Positions 8,912-18,742 of a stretch of DNA of 53,145 nt are shown one piece after another. The DNA is from Balneolaceae bacterium (GTDB lineage: Bacteria; Bacteroidota; Rhodothermia; Balneolales; Balneolaceae). A program made the translations under genes and the position numbers. Each line of letters opens with the position of its first letter. Positions within the stretch are counted from its first letter, which is position 1. The notes below the pieces were generated by a model. The model ran no database searches, had not been told where the DNA came from, and saw only the letters and a list, made by a program, of their open reading frames with translations. The stretch spans positions 1 through 53,145 of the forward strand of contig JAFIES010000124.1 of the NCBI GenBank assembly GCA_020832415.1. Direction: 5' to 3'.

Positions 8912-8953
8912 ATTCCACATACACCTTTATTTAAAGTGAATGTGGAATTTTTG
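8912..8953. terminator. Rho-independent terminator after the DUF285 lipoprotein gene
   Basis: There is a stem of 12 bp with one A-A mismatch: ATTCCACAT/a/CAC pairs with GTG/a/ATGTGGAAT around an AT-rich loop, with a T-run directly after on the + strand. It begins just past the stop codon of the - strand gene 8964-10703. On the - strand the hairpin is followed by CATCAGATTTTTC, so it may also work for that gene. Confidence 0.65.
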
Positions 8954-8963
8954 CTTTTGAATA

Positions 8964-10703
8964 TTAATTGGGAGTTCGGACAGTAACTCTCAATTCCCTA
9001 CCGTTACTTAAGCCGATCGTTGCCGGTGATAATTCAAAATTATTTGCAGAAGCCAGCCCCAAAAAGAAACTGGTTTCACCGGCCATTCGGCCTCTGCCCG
9101 GACAAACTCCCTGCCCTTCAAACGTAAATGTAATCAAACTACCATCTTGTTCAGCACTTTCCGGTACTACTGAACCAAGACCACCTTCTGTTCCTACAAA
9201 TACATGATCCAGATTACCATTACCATTATAATCCAGTTGTTCTACAGGGCCAAAATCAAGACTGAGGGTTTGTACACAGATAGGCCTTCCTCTTACTTCT
9301 GTTAAATCTACTCTGTAGAGATAGGCATAGAGTCCCTCACCAGGAGTTTCAGTCTCACCCTGTGGAAAATTACGGCTTTGCAGAAATCCACCCGGGCTGT
9401 ATCCCGGGGGTTGAATGGTATCGATAAAATCATCAACTATAATGTGGCAGTTATGATTAAACACGCAATTTATACCCGGGAAGGATACTTCCACAATACT
9501 CAATTGATTGGTATCAGTACTGCAGCCTTCCGCGATTGAATCTCCTGTAATCTCCCAGCCGTCATTAACTATCAGAGAATGCCGGGCTGCTGCTCCATCG
9601 CAGTATTCCAGGCCAAATGATCCCAATTCAACATCGCTTTGTACTGCTTGTGCCGCCCAGCCTATCAGTGTCTGATCATAATTAGCTACAGACAAACCGG
9701 AACTATTAAGCATCTGGTTCATGTGGATTACATTGCTAATTTTCCAGTTTCCAAGATTCTGATCAAATGAGCTTGCAGCTAAAAACATTTGCCACATATC
9801 GGTTACATTTTCTGTATTCCAACCGCTTATGTCTTGATTAAATGGTGTACCATTAAACATCAATCGCATATTGGTTACATTTCCGGTATCCCAGCTGCTA
9901 ATATCCTGGTCAAATGATGAAGCCATCAAAAACATAACCGACATATTGGTAACACTGGCAGTATTCCAGCTTCCAATTGGTTGGTTAAATGATGAAGCCC
10001 CCTGGAACATCCAGCCCATATTTGTAACATTTCCGGTGTTCCAGCCCCCGATTGGCTGGTTAAAGCTTGTAGCTAAGCCAAACATTCCAAACATATTGGT
10101 AACTGTACTTACATCCCAATCCCCAATCTCACCGTTAAAAGATGAAGCCCCACGAAACATATTCGACAGATCTGTAACCCCAGATAAATCAGGTGTATCC
10201 ACTGCCTCCAAGATAAGATTGGATGCTCCGGCAAATGCTCCTACCATGGATGTCCACTCAATAGCTCCCCACTGCTGGACAGAAAGGAGTTTTTGAGCTT
10301 CATCGCTACTACCTGTGAAAATACGAGGAAAAGTACCTGAAATCTCCAACCGATAGGTACCGGGTACCGGAAATGTAATGGTGGTTTCGCCAGTTTGATC
10401 AGTCAAGGTTCCGTTTATGGTTTCTTCCATTACATTTTCCCAATAAATATCATAAAGATAAGTTTCACCCGGGAAAACGGGTATGGTTACCTGGTCCGGG
10501 TTTGAATCTCCCGGATTGTCTGTTTTCCAGATTGTTACAAATGCATTCTCATCTTTAATTGCATCAAGATTTGAGAATTCAACCGGTGTATGGGCAATAA
10601 GATGTTGGCGATCGTTATTCACTTCTTCAATTCCGGTTGATCCGTTACATCCAATCATCACAATGAAACAAAACAGGTACATACTCTTTTTTGTGTTTTT
10701 CAT
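8964..10703 (-). CDS. Lipoprotein with PKD-like and DUF285 (BspA-like) repeats
   Basis: This is a 579-aa exported lipoprotein (signal MKNTKKSMYLFCFIVMIGC). Residues about 50-130 are a PKD-like beta sandwich beginning FVTIWKTDNPGDS. Residues about 150-330 are DUF285 repeats of about 25 aa with the pattern MF.GASSFNQ.I..WNT.NVTNM. The C-terminal 170 residues form a separate beta-rich domain (LDFGPVEQLDYNGNGNLDH, then VCPGRGR and SFFLGLAS). DUF285 repeats occur in surface proteins of Bacteroidota, Mycoplasma and lactic acid bacteria and are thought to mediate adhesion. One module here corresponds to one of the four modules of the giant protein encoded just upstream, so the two genes are evolutionarily linked. 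A terminator follows. Confidence 0.85.
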   Translation of the reverse strand: MKNTKKSMYLFCFIVMIGCNGSTGIEEVNNDRQHLIAHTPVEFSNLDAIKDENAFVTIWKTDNPGDSNPDQVTIPVFPGETYLYDIYWENVMEETINGTLTDQTGETTITFPVPGTYRLEISGTFPRIFTGSSDEAQKLLSVQQWGAIEWTSMVGAFAGASNLILEAVDTPDLSGVTDLSNMFRGASSFNGEIGDWDVSTVTNMFGMFGLATSFNQPIGGWNTGNVTNMGWMFQGASSFNQPIGSWNTASVTNMSVMFLMASSFDQDISSWDTGNVTNMRLMFNGTPFNQDISGWNTENVTDMWQMFLAASSFDQNLGNWKISNVIHMNQMLNSSGLSVANYDQTLIGWAAQAVQSDVELGSFGLEYCDGAAARHSLIVNDGWEITGDSIAEGCSTDTNQLSIVEVSFPGINCVFNHNCHIIVDDFIDTIQPPGYSPGGFLQSRNFPQGETETPGEGLYAYLYRVDLTEVRGRPICVQTLSLDFGPVEQLDYNGNGNLDHVFVGTEGGLGSVVPESAEQDGSLITFTFEGQGVCPGRGRMAGETSFFLGLASANNFELSPATIGLSNGRELRVTVRTPN

Positions 10704-10758
10704 AGTTATTTAGATTCTGATTTTTTTATTAACAGGTGTTTTTCACAGGGGTGAATAC

Positions 10759-10890
10759 TTACGATTGCTCTGGAAAAGGTGGCGGCTCCAGTGGTTGCTG
10801 TTTTGTTTCGGAGTGAATGTCCAATTGGTTGATGACCGGTTTAGACCACTCTTTCTTATTTTCTTTATCTGCTGTTTTTTTCGTGTCCAT
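10759..10890 (-). CDS. 43-aa peptide with KKEWSKPVINQLDI motif
   Basis: This small ORF (ATG at 10890, TAA at 10759-10761) lies between the two DUF285 genes. It is not the longer overlapping frame at 10743-10946, which has no protein-like features. The peptide starts MDTKKTADKENKKEWSKPV, then INQLDI, and ends in a Pro/Gln/Glu-rich tail (EPPPFPEQS). The W-x-K-P-x-I/L-x-x-L-D pattern resembles the N-terminal leader of ribosomally made peptides such as paeninodin-type lasso precursors. However, no processing enzymes are nearby and the tail lacks an obvious core. A real small protein is likely; its function is unknown. Confidence 0.5.
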   Translation of the reverse strand: MDTKKTADKENKKEWSKPVINQLDIHSETKQQPLEPPPFPEQS

Positions 10891-10925
10891 ATTCGGGTTT
10901 TTAAACTGTTGATGTAGAATTTAAT

Positions 10926-10953
10926 GTGGTGATGAATGTTCAGCACTCACCAC
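10926..10953. other. Hairpin between the giant-protein gene and the small-peptide gene
   Basis: GTGGTGA pairs with TCACCAC over a 14-nt loop, just past the 3' end of the giant gene. There is no T-run, so this is a weak terminator or mRNA structure at best. Confidence 0.3.
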
Positions 10954-10960
10954 CGTTTGA

Positions 10961-13900
10961 TTATTTAACAAGCGTCAATTTTCTGCTTTGCACAGTACTG
11001 CCTGCCTGTAGTCTGTAGATGTAGACACCGCTTGTGAGTCCCGAGGCATCAAAATTAACCTGGTGGCGGCCCGCCTGCATTGTACTGCTCTCAACAAGGG
11101 TAGCCACGCGCCGGCCAATCATATCAAATACTTCAAGATAAACCTGGCTCTGCTGTGGCAGTTCAAAGCTGATAACTGTTGTAGGATTGAACGGATTTGG
11201 ATAATTCTGTGCCAGATTCACCCTGTCCGGCAAATCACCCAGCAGGGATAATCCATCCACATTGCCTCGGGTAATCAACAGTTCAAACCTGGGCTGCTCA
11301 CTACTTTCAGCCGTTTGATGGATCAGTCCGGCGGTTGTTTGAAGTGGAAATACGTTTTCATCCTGCCATTTCATGCCCCGGTTATCCATTTCGAAACGGT
11401 ATGTTTGCCCATGCCTGAGTTCCAGAACATTCCCGGTTTGATTATCCCTGAGCCAGAAATCACCAATCATTTGCTGGTTATCAGGCAGATTCCAACCCAT
11501 CTCGAACCAAGCCTGTTCCGTGGTGCGGATATCAAGAGGCAGGCTGATCTGATCTCCAAAATCGAGTGGAAGGCTGCGATATGCATATGCCCGTCCCGAT
11601 TCATCAAGTGTGTGGAATGAGATCCAGCGCTGTGCCAGCCCGGATGCATCCAGTTTGGGCACATCAAAACGATCTCTGCCAAGAGTACCCTCATCAGAAA
11701 AGAGCAGGTTTGCCTGGTTGGTGAATACGCCATCTTTTCCGGCCACCTCAAGGCTTACATGCATCACATCTCCATACGGATTTGCCTGATCGGTATTCAT
11801 GTTTGCAAGTCCCGGCTGATCTTTAAAAAACCCACCTTCCATGGTTTCGAGAAAGAAACCAGTGCTCAGTTCCGGGTTTGCGGCAAATGTTTGAACCCAA
11901 AATGCCTGGAATGGGGCAATATGAATGGCTGGTGGTATCAAACAAGTCTCCGCTACATAATCACCATTTCCTCCATTGGCTGATGGATCCCAGAAATGCG
12001 CAAAAGGAGAAATTTCTGATGCCAAAAAGATTAACATCTGGCAAAAGTCCAGTGATAACGGGTGGGGGTTTGCAATCAGGTAAAAATTATCCGGATTTAC
12101 ACCAGCAGGATCGGGATCATAGTTCAGGCCGGAAAAATCAAAACCATCAGCCAGTTCCATCCACGATTCACCCGACAAGAGTGTTTTTGGGAATCCGTCC
12201 GGGGTGCCGCCGCCATCATCATCAGAAAAAACGTAGACAATGAACGCTTCGCCGATCCCGATCTCTTCATCCATATGGCCGGGCACTTCCCAGTCGTAAT
12301 TGGCCTGATCAATTCTGTATACATTCGGGAATGTGGCCGCAGGGTTGTTTGAGCCGGGAATGCCTTGCGTGTAGACAGGCCCGAGCAGCGATGCAAAGGT
12401 TTCTCCTGCAGCGGGACTGGTCATAAAGCGCCACCCTTCACCATCGTGCACCAGGTCTACAAATGCAGCGCCAAGATCTATTTTTATCTCAAACAGTTCA
12501 CTTTCCACTCCCACATCATCGATTATTCGGGCTGCAAAATTTGTATAGTTGTACCCATGTTCATCGGTGGTGTGGCTCCAGACCATTTTGCCGGCATCAA
12601 GATCGGGCACGGTAATGATCTGGTCCGCTGTTACCGGGGCACCCTCAAATAAAAGCTGGCCTTTGTCCGGAAGCGATACGATTCGCACAGAGTGTGTGGG
12701 GTCGAGGTCGGTATCGGAGAATACTAAATCGCTTCGGTTGCTGGCCAGTATGCGCGGGTCTTCAATCACAAGCGGTTCACAGCCTGCTGCGAGCCCGGCA
12801 TCGGTAATGGTCCAATTGTTTGGGGCGTCAATCAGTGTTTGGCGTTCGGCTTCTGCGGAGCAGTATTCCAGTCCTTCGGCCCCAAGCTCTACACCGGCCT
12901 GAACCGCCTGCCCTGCCCAGCCAATCAGGGTGGCATCGTAGTTGGCTGTGGAGAGGGCGGTGTTTTCTAACATGCCAATCATTTCTTCTACACTGCTGAT
13001 ATCCCATCCGCCCAGATCTTGATCAAAAGAGGTTGCCCCGAAAAACGTTCCGTTCATAAAAACAGCACCTGAGAGATTCCACCCGCTGATATCCTGGTTG
13101 AAAGCAGAAGCCTCACTAAACATATTGCTCATATTGGTGATGCCACCCGGCAAAGTCCAGCCGGTTATATTTCCGTTAAAGGAAGTGGCACCCCAGAACA
13201 TGGCGTCGATACTGTTTAAACTGGTAACCACCCAGTCATTCAAATCCTGGTTGAAAGAAGTGGCATTTCGAAACATCTGGAACATAGTGGTTACCGACGA
13301 TACGTCCCACTGATCAATGGCTCCGTTAAATGCAGTGGCCCCGCTAAAGAGTTGCGACATCACTTCAATGTTAGAGGTATCCCAGTGGTTGAAGTCGCTG
13401 TTCAGGGAAGCGGCGCCTGCAAACATGAGCAGCATGTTGGTAACATTGCTCAAGTCAGGTGCATCTGTGGCATTAACTTCCAGGTTTGAAGCACCTCTGA
13501 ACGCCTGTTCCATCGACGTCCACTCGATATCTCCCCACTGCTCTATGGTGAGAATTTTGTCTTTATCGCCATCATTACTAAAAAAAATGCGAGGAAAATC
13601 ACCGGTAATAGTAACTGTGTAGGTACCCTCGGCTGCATAGGTGTGTTCCACATGGTGAGCAACCGCACCTGGATTCAGAACAAAATCATCACTGTTTCCA
13701 TCGCCCCAGTCTACCGTAAAATCGTAACCGTCTCCAAACAAGGGAATACGTATTTGATCGTCATTCGAATCGCCCGGGTTATCGGTTTGCCAGGTGGTGA
13801 CGAAGGCGCCGGGAGAGGTACAGCCAGCGGCAAGCCCGGCGTCAATAATGGTCCAATCATTGGTAGCTGGGTCTGTGAGACTCTCCCAGGCAGTTTGCCC

Positions 13901-16900
13901 GGAACAATAGGTGAGCCCTGCGGCCCCAAGGGTTATTCCGGTTTGAACCGCCTGTGGTTCCCAACCGATAAGAGTGGCATCGTAGTTGGCTGTAGAAAGG
14001 CCGGTGTTATCGAGCATACTCGACATATTCGTTACACCGGTTATATCCCAGCCGCCGAGATCCTGATCAAATACCGAGGCATCTCGTAACATTCCATTCA
14101 TATTGTTCACGCCAGATACATTCCACCCACTGATATCCTGATTGAAAGTACTAGCTCCATGGAACATTGAAGTCATATTTTCCACATTTGAAACATCCCA
14201 CCCGCTGATGTCCTGATTAAAGGAACTCGCTCCCTGGAACATTGACATCGTACTGGTAACATTGCTGAGATCAGGTGCGTCTATTGCATGTACTTCGAGA
14301 TTGGTTGCTCCCCAGAAGGCGTTGCCCATCATACTCCATTCGATATCCCCCCATTGATCAACGGAAAGGATTTTTTCTCTGTCTCCCTCGTTATTAAAAT
14401 AAATTCGGGGGAAATCTCCTGTAATTTCTACTGTATAGGTTCCGGCAGCGGCGTAAGTGTGTGTGAGATTTTCCACGGGGTCTCCATCTTCCCAGTCTGT
14501 GGAGTTGCCATCACCCCAGTGTACAGTAAAATCGTAACCGCCATCTATAACAGGAATTGTGATCTGAAAATCAGTAGAAGTACCGGGGTTATCGGTTTTC
14601 CAAGTGGTGATGAAGGGCTGCTCTTCTGGACAACCCAGTGCACGGCCACTATCCAAAATATTCCATTCGTTGGGCGCATCGATTAATGATTGCCGCTCAT
14701 CTCCTGCATTACAATATTCCAGTCCTCCAGCTCCAAGAGTCACATTGGGTTGAACGGCTTGCGCGGCCCAGCCAATAAGTATGTTATCGTAGTTTTCAGT
14801 AGTAAGGCCGGTGGCACCGAGCATAAACTCCATATTTGTAACATTGGATATATTCCATATACCTATGTTCTGATTGAAAGAACTTGCGCCGAAAAACATC
14901 TCATTCATCACTTCTGTGCTCGATACATTCCACCCGCTAATATCCTGATTGAATGAGCCTGCCCCTGAAAACATACCGGTCATTGTGGTTGCACTGGTTA
15001 CAACCCAGCCGCTAATATCCTGATCGAAATCAGCTGCATTTATGAACATTCCAGACATATTTTCCACATTGGAAACATTCCATCCGACAATGTTTCCATT
15101 AAACAGAGAAGCCTCGGCAAAGAGATAAGACATGTCCGTTACATTTGTCACATCCCAGTGATTCAGGTCGTCATTCAACGATGAGGCGCCCCGAAACATT
15201 AGGCTCATACTCGTTACACCACTCAAATCCGGGGCATCGGCTGCATTCACCTGCAGATTAGAAGCCCCCCAAAAGGCTCGTTCCATTGAGCTCCATTCAA
15301 CATCCCCCCACTGCTCAACAGAGAGAATTTTTTCTTTGTCCCCAGCATCATCAAAAAATATCCGTGGAAAATCGCCGGTTATGGTAACCGTATAGATGCC
15401 CTCGGCGGCATAGGTGTGTTCAACATGGTGAGCAATCTCTCCTGAAGACCAAACAAAATCGTCGCTGTTTCCATCGCCCCAGTCAACTGTAAAATCGTAG
15501 CCGTTTCCAAAGCCGGGGATACGGATCTGGTTGTCATTGGAATGGCCGGGGTTATTGGTTTGCCAGGTTGTGACGAACGGTTCAGAAGTAGAACATCCGG
15601 TACTCAGCCCGGCATCGGTTATCGTCCAGCCGTAATCATCGGTAAGTGTATTTCGGGCGGCTTCGGCACAGTATTCCAGGCCTTCGGCTCCAAAGTCACG
15701 GGCTGGCATTGGGGGCAGCGCTGCCCAGCCGGTTAGTGTGGCATCGTAATTAGCTGTGGAGAGACCGGAGTTGTTGAGCATACCATCCATGTCCGTTATA
15801 TCGGCCACATTCCACACACCGATATCCTGATTGAATGACGTTGCATTATTGAACATGGATCTCATAACCGTTACACTGGATATATCCCAGTCAATGATGG
15901 GCTGATTAAAGGAAGCGGCATTTTCAAACATTCCTGTCATATTTTCCACCGAAGAGACGTTCCAAGCCACGTACTCTTCGGCGGTTCCCTCATTAATAAT
16001 CTTTGTTGAGATGTCTTGGTTAAATAAGGCTGCACTATTGAACATTCCTCCCATATTTTCTACCAAAGAGACGTTCCAGTTGCCGATATCCTGGTTGAAG
16101 GCACTGGCATCGAAGAACATGCCACTCATATCATTCACTGAAGAGACATCCCAATTGCCAATATCCTGGTTAAAGGCAACGGCACCGGAAAGCATTCTAT
16201 TCATATCTTCCACCGAAGAAACGTTCCAATTTCCAATGGGCTGGTTAAATGCATCGGCCCTGTGAAACATAAACTCCATATTTTCCACCGAAGAGACTTC
16301 CCAGTCGGCGATGGGTTGATTAAAGGCAACGGCAACGGCAAACATATAACTCATATCGGTAATACTGGACACATCCCAGTGATTCAGATCCGCATTCAGG
16401 GATGAAGCACCACTAAACATAAGCCTCAGGCTTGACACCCCCCTCAAATCCGGGGCATCAGTGGCTGATACTTGCAGGTTGGAGGCGCCATAAAATGCAA
16501 CCTCCATAGACGTCCATTCAATATCGCCCCACTGTTCTACAGTAAGAATTTTGTCTTTATCGCCGCTATTATTGAAATAAATCCGTGGAAAATCCCCGGT
16601 AATTTCTACCTGATAGGTTCCTGGTGCGGGAAAGTCAATGATCAGGTTTCCGGCAACATTGGCCTCTGTCCCATTTACCATTGCATTATTTACATCTACC
16701 CAGTGCACATCGTAGTTGTAACCGCCACCTGTAGTGGGAATGGTAATCTGCAAATCTGTAGAAGTGCCCGGGTTATCGGTTTTCCAGGTGGTGATAAATG
16801 CTCCCGGAATTTCAGGATCTCCCTCAAACTCGTAAGCCCCCATATCAATGGCGGCACCATCTACCCGTGGATTACCGGCCAGGTCAATGGGATCGCCCGG

Positions 16901-18352
16901 CCCGCCGGGGAAAATGGAAAGGTCGGCCGGTGTTAATCCGGCGTTTATCACCGGGCTGCTGGCCAATACCGTAAAATCACCATCCGAAGTGGGGTCGTCT
17001 GGCCCTGCAGTTCTGGGATCGGTAAAACCCGGATCGGCATCCAGGTTGTTGCCGTCGTTTGAACCAAGGTCTGTATCCCACGCTCCACTTCCACCAGAGT
17101 CTTCAATGAGGCTGTAGGAGATTTCAGGTATATTTGTACCTGCACCAGAGTTATCGATCTGATCTCCCCCACCCTCTGCCCGATTGCCCCATAAAATAAC
17201 ATTGGTGAGAATAGGGTTACTATTATTGAGATTACTTAAGCCACCGCCGCCAAAACTCGCCCTGTTTCCGGCAATGGTTACATTCGTCAGGGTAGAAGTA
17301 CTACCGTTATTATGTAATCCACCTCCGTTATTAGCAATATTACCGGAGAGAAGTGAACCTGCTAACGTTAAGTTAGTTCCACTGCCAAGGGCAATCCCAC
17401 CACCAGAATTTCCTGAATCATTACCGGAGAATACTGAATTGGTAATGCTTGCCACCACACCTGAAATGAAAATTCCCCCGCCACCGGAACCACCGGCTTC
17501 ATTCTGAGAAAAGGTTGAGCTTACAATTTCCAAATTTCCCTGGCTAAACATTCCACCACCACTGCTCCCGGCTTCATTATTTTCAATTCTACTTTCTGTA
17601 ATCTGGTACTGTCCGGAACCAGATGCCTGCCATATACCGCCGCCAACACCACCACTGCTGTTACCAGAAATTGTGCTGCTTGAAATTGTAACCGTTTCTG
17701 CAGTAATGCTGTAAATACCTCCTCCGCCTGCAGTAGCGTCTGCTTCATTATCAGCGATGCTGCTGTTATTCTCTATAGTCAGACCTCCACCACTCCAGAT
17801 ACCACCACCTTCAGCACCTGATATATTCCCTGAAATAATACTATTATTGAGTGTAGTTGCACTATTATCCTCTGTTGAAATACCGCCACCCCTGGAGGCT
17901 GAGTCATTATTTATTACTAATGAATTAGTCAATGTCAGAATGCCATTATTATATATCCCCCCTCCTCCAACACTACCTGCTAAGGTAAAATTGCCATGGC
18001 GCACAGTTACATTATTGAGATTTACCTCTGTTGTGGCATCAGAAATTGTAATCACCCTCGAATCGGCCACTCCGCGGTTTTCGTGTGCCTGGATGATGGT
18101 GGTTGCGGCATCGGTTCCCTGAATGGTGATATTATCAAAAATGCTGAATGATTCGGTATACTCGCCGGGTGCAAGGTTGATGGTATCGTCCGGATCGGAT
18201 TGGCCCAATGTATAGAAAATTGTTTCGCAGGGAGCGGTATCGTCCGAACAGTCTGTAGTATCGGAGCCGCCCGGGGCTACATAGCGGTTTTGTGCAATTA
18301 ATGAATTAGTTACAAAGAACAGTAGAATTATCAGCAGTAGTTGTGTTCTCAT
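10961..18352 (-). CDS. Giant modular surface protein, T9SS cargo (2,463 aa)
   Basis: A signal peptide (MRTQLLLIILLFFVTNSLIAQ) directs export, and a C-terminal sorting domain (NYPNPFNPTTVISFEL..., ending in QSRKLTLVK) marks the protein as a type IX secretion cargo. Domains in order: an N-terminal right-handed beta-helix (about 25-500) with repeated SGN.SG..GGGI turns like polymorphic outer-membrane proteins; then four modules (starting about 515, 920, 1247 and 1516), each with a PKD-like sandwich (TTW.TDNPG...GDFPRIFF) and a run of DUF285 repeats ending in LEYC...WTI.DAGL..GC. A CSPG/cadherin-like sandwich (about 1860-1970) and a GWRFMTSPAAG module (about 1975-2190) precede the sorting domain. 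It is probably an adhesin or other cell-surface protein. No enzymatic motifs were seen. Confidence 0.92.
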   Translation of the reverse strand: MRTQLLLIILLFFVTNSLIAQNRYVAPGGSDTTDCSDDTAPCETIFYTLGQSDPDDTINLAPGEYTESFSIFDNITIQGTDAATTIIQAHENRGVADSRVITISDATTEVNLNNVTVRHGNFTLAGSVGGGGIYNNGILTLTNSLVINNDSASRGGGISTEDNSATTLNNSIISGNISGAEGGGIWSGGGLTIENNSSIADNEADATAGGGGIYSITAETVTISSSTISGNSSGGVGGGIWQASGSGQYQITESRIENNEAGSSGGGMFSQGNLEIVSSTFSQNEAGGSGGGGIFISGVVASITNSVFSGNDSGNSGGGIALGSGTNLTLAGSLLSGNIANNGGGLHNNGSTSTLTNVTIAGNRASFGGGGLSNLNNSNPILTNVILWGNRAEGGGDQIDNSGAGTNIPEISYSLIEDSGGSGAWDTDLGSNDGNNLDADPGFTDPRTAGPDDPTSDGDFTVLASSPVINAGLTPADLSIFPGGPGDPIDLAGNPRVDGAAIDMGAYEFEGDPEIPGAFITTWKTDNPGTSTDLQITIPTTGGGYNYDVHWVDVNNAMVNGTEANVAGNLIIDFPAPGTYQVEITGDFPRIYFNNSGDKDKILTVEQWGDIEWTSMEVAFYGASNLQVSATDAPDLRGVSSLRLMFSGASSLNADLNHWDVSSITDMSYMFAVAVAFNQPIADWEVSSVENMEFMFHRADAFNQPIGNWNVSSVEDMNRMLSGAVAFNQDIGNWDVSSVNDMSGMFFDASAFNQDIGNWNVSLVENMGGMFNSAALFNQDISTKIINEGTAEEYVAWNVSSVENMTGMFENAASFNQPIIDWDISSVTVMRSMFNNATSFNQDIGVWNVADITDMDGMLNNSGLSTANYDATLTGWAALPPMPARDFGAEGLEYCAEAARNTLTDDYGWTITDAGLSTGCSTSEPFVTTWQTNNPGHSNDNQIRIPGFGNGYDFTVDWGDGNSDDFVWSSGEIAHHVEHTYAAEGIYTVTITGDFPRIFFDDAGDKEKILSVEQWGDVEWSSMERAFWGASNLQVNAADAPDLSGVTSMSLMFRGASSLNDDLNHWDVTNVTDMSYLFAEASLFNGNIVGWNVSNVENMSGMFINAADFDQDISGWVVTSATTMTGMFSGAGSFNQDISGWNVSSTEVMNEMFFGASSFNQNIGIWNISNVTNMEFMLGATGLTTENYDNILIGWAAQAVQPNVTLGAGGLEYCNAGDERQSLIDAPNEWNILDSGRALGCPEEQPFITTWKTDNPGTSTDFQITIPVIDGGYDFTVHWGDGNSTDWEDGDPVENLTHTYAAAGTYTVEITGDFPRIYFNNEGDREKILSVDQWGDIEWSMMGNAFWGATNLEVHAIDAPDLSNVTSTMSMFQGASSFNQDISGWDVSNVENMTSMFHGASTFNQDISGWNVSGVNNMNGMLRDASVFDQDLGGWDITGVTNMSSMLDNTGLSTANYDATLIGWEPQAVQTGITLGAAGLTYCSGQTAWESLTDPATNDWTIIDAGLAAGCTSPGAFVTTWQTDNPGDSNDDQIRIPLFGDGYDFTVDWGDGNSDDFVLNPGAVAHHVEHTYAAEGTYTVTITGDFPRIFFSNDGDKDKILTIEQWGDIEWTSMEQAFRGASNLEVNATDAPDLSNVTNMLLMFAGAASLNSDFNHWDTSNIEVMSQLFSGATAFNGAIDQWDVSSVTTMFQMFRNATSFNQDLNDWVVTSLNSIDAMFWGATSFNGNITGWTLPGGITNMSNMFSEASAFNQDISGWNLSGAVFMNGTFFGATSFDQDLGGWDISSVEEMIGMLENTALSTANYDATLIGWAGQAVQAGVELGAEGLEYCSAEAERQTLIDAPNNWTITDAGLAAGCEPLVIEDPRILASNRSDLVFSDTDLDPTHSVRIVSLPDKGQLLFEGAPVTADQIITVPDLDAGKMVWSHTTDEHGYNYTNFAARIIDDVGVESELFEIKIDLGAAFVDLVHDGEGWRFMTSPAAGETFASLLGPVYTQGIPGSNNPAATFPNVYRIDQANYDWEVPGHMDEEIGIGEAFIVYVFSDDDGGGTPDGFPKTLLSGESWMELADGFDFSGLNYDPDPAGVNPDNFYLIANPHPLSLDFCQMLIFLASEISPFAHFWDPSANGGNGDYVAETCLIPPAIHIAPFQAFWVQTFAANPELSTGFFLETMEGGFFKDQPGLANMNTDQANPYGDVMHVSLEVAGKDGVFTNQANLLFSDEGTLGRDRFDVPKLDASGLAQRWISFHTLDESGRAYAYRSLPLDFGDQISLPLDIRTTEQAWFEMGWNLPDNQQMIGDFWLRDNQTGNVLELRHGQTYRFEMDNRGMKWQDENVFPLQTTAGLIHQTAESSEQPRFELLITRGNVDGLSLLGDLPDRVNLAQNYPNPFNPTTVISFELPQQSQVYLEVFDMIGRRVATLVESSTMQAGRHQVNFDASGLTSGVYIYRLQAGSTVQSRKLTLVK
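12786..16806 (-). repeat. Four tandem PKD-DUF285 modules inside the giant gene
   Basis: Modules begin near 16806, 15595, 14615 and 13805 (reading leftwards on the - strand). Each carries GDFPRIFF-type, EQWGD.EW.SM-type and DAPDL-type landmarks. They differ in the number of 25-aa DUF285 units, which points to unequal recombination after module duplication. Confidence 0.85.
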
Positions 18353-18742
18353 CTTTTTTTCGTTTATGATTACATTTGGTGTATGGGTGTCAGGAGGTTT
18401 TGCATCTTAATAGTGGTAATTCTCTACTCTTCCCCCGTTCATATTTCCTTTACTTACCCTCTACTACGTCAACTACTGCTGATTCCGGAAAATCTTCTGC
18501 TAAAAAGTCTCAGAATTTATATCACTAAAGAGAATGTTTGCATCAAATCACATTAAATCTGTTCTCACATAAAACCGAAAAATAATAGGCTAATGTAACT
18601 TAGAAGCAACAGTTTGTAACGTACACGTAACTGTGTTTGACCGGCAGGATGTACATTGGGTTTAAGTGGAGAGCAAAAGCACTTTAAATAAGATTGCTTT
18701 TTAAAACTCCCTTCACAGATAAACTCAAAAACCTTCCAAGCC
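18353..18742. other. Divergent intergenic region
   Basis: This 390-bp non-coding stretch lies between the divergently transcribed giant surface-protein gene and the helical-repeat lipoprotein gene. It must hold both promoters. A possible Bacteroidota-type -7 element (TGTGTTTG, near TANNTTTG) lies at about 18630 for the + strand gene, but the spacing to an upstream TTG is short. No other structure was seen. Confidence 0.4.

Noticed and set aside
10743-10946. 67-aa frame on the - strand overlapping the 43-aa peptide gene
   Set aside because: Its sequence is rich in Lys, Asn and Ser without a recognisable pattern, whereas the other frame gives a peptide with a clear motif and a proper start and stop.
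16848-17507. Proline-rich and other frames opposite the giant gene
   Set aside because: They are reverse-strand shadows of the Gly-rich beta-helix coding sequence, caused by biased codon use.
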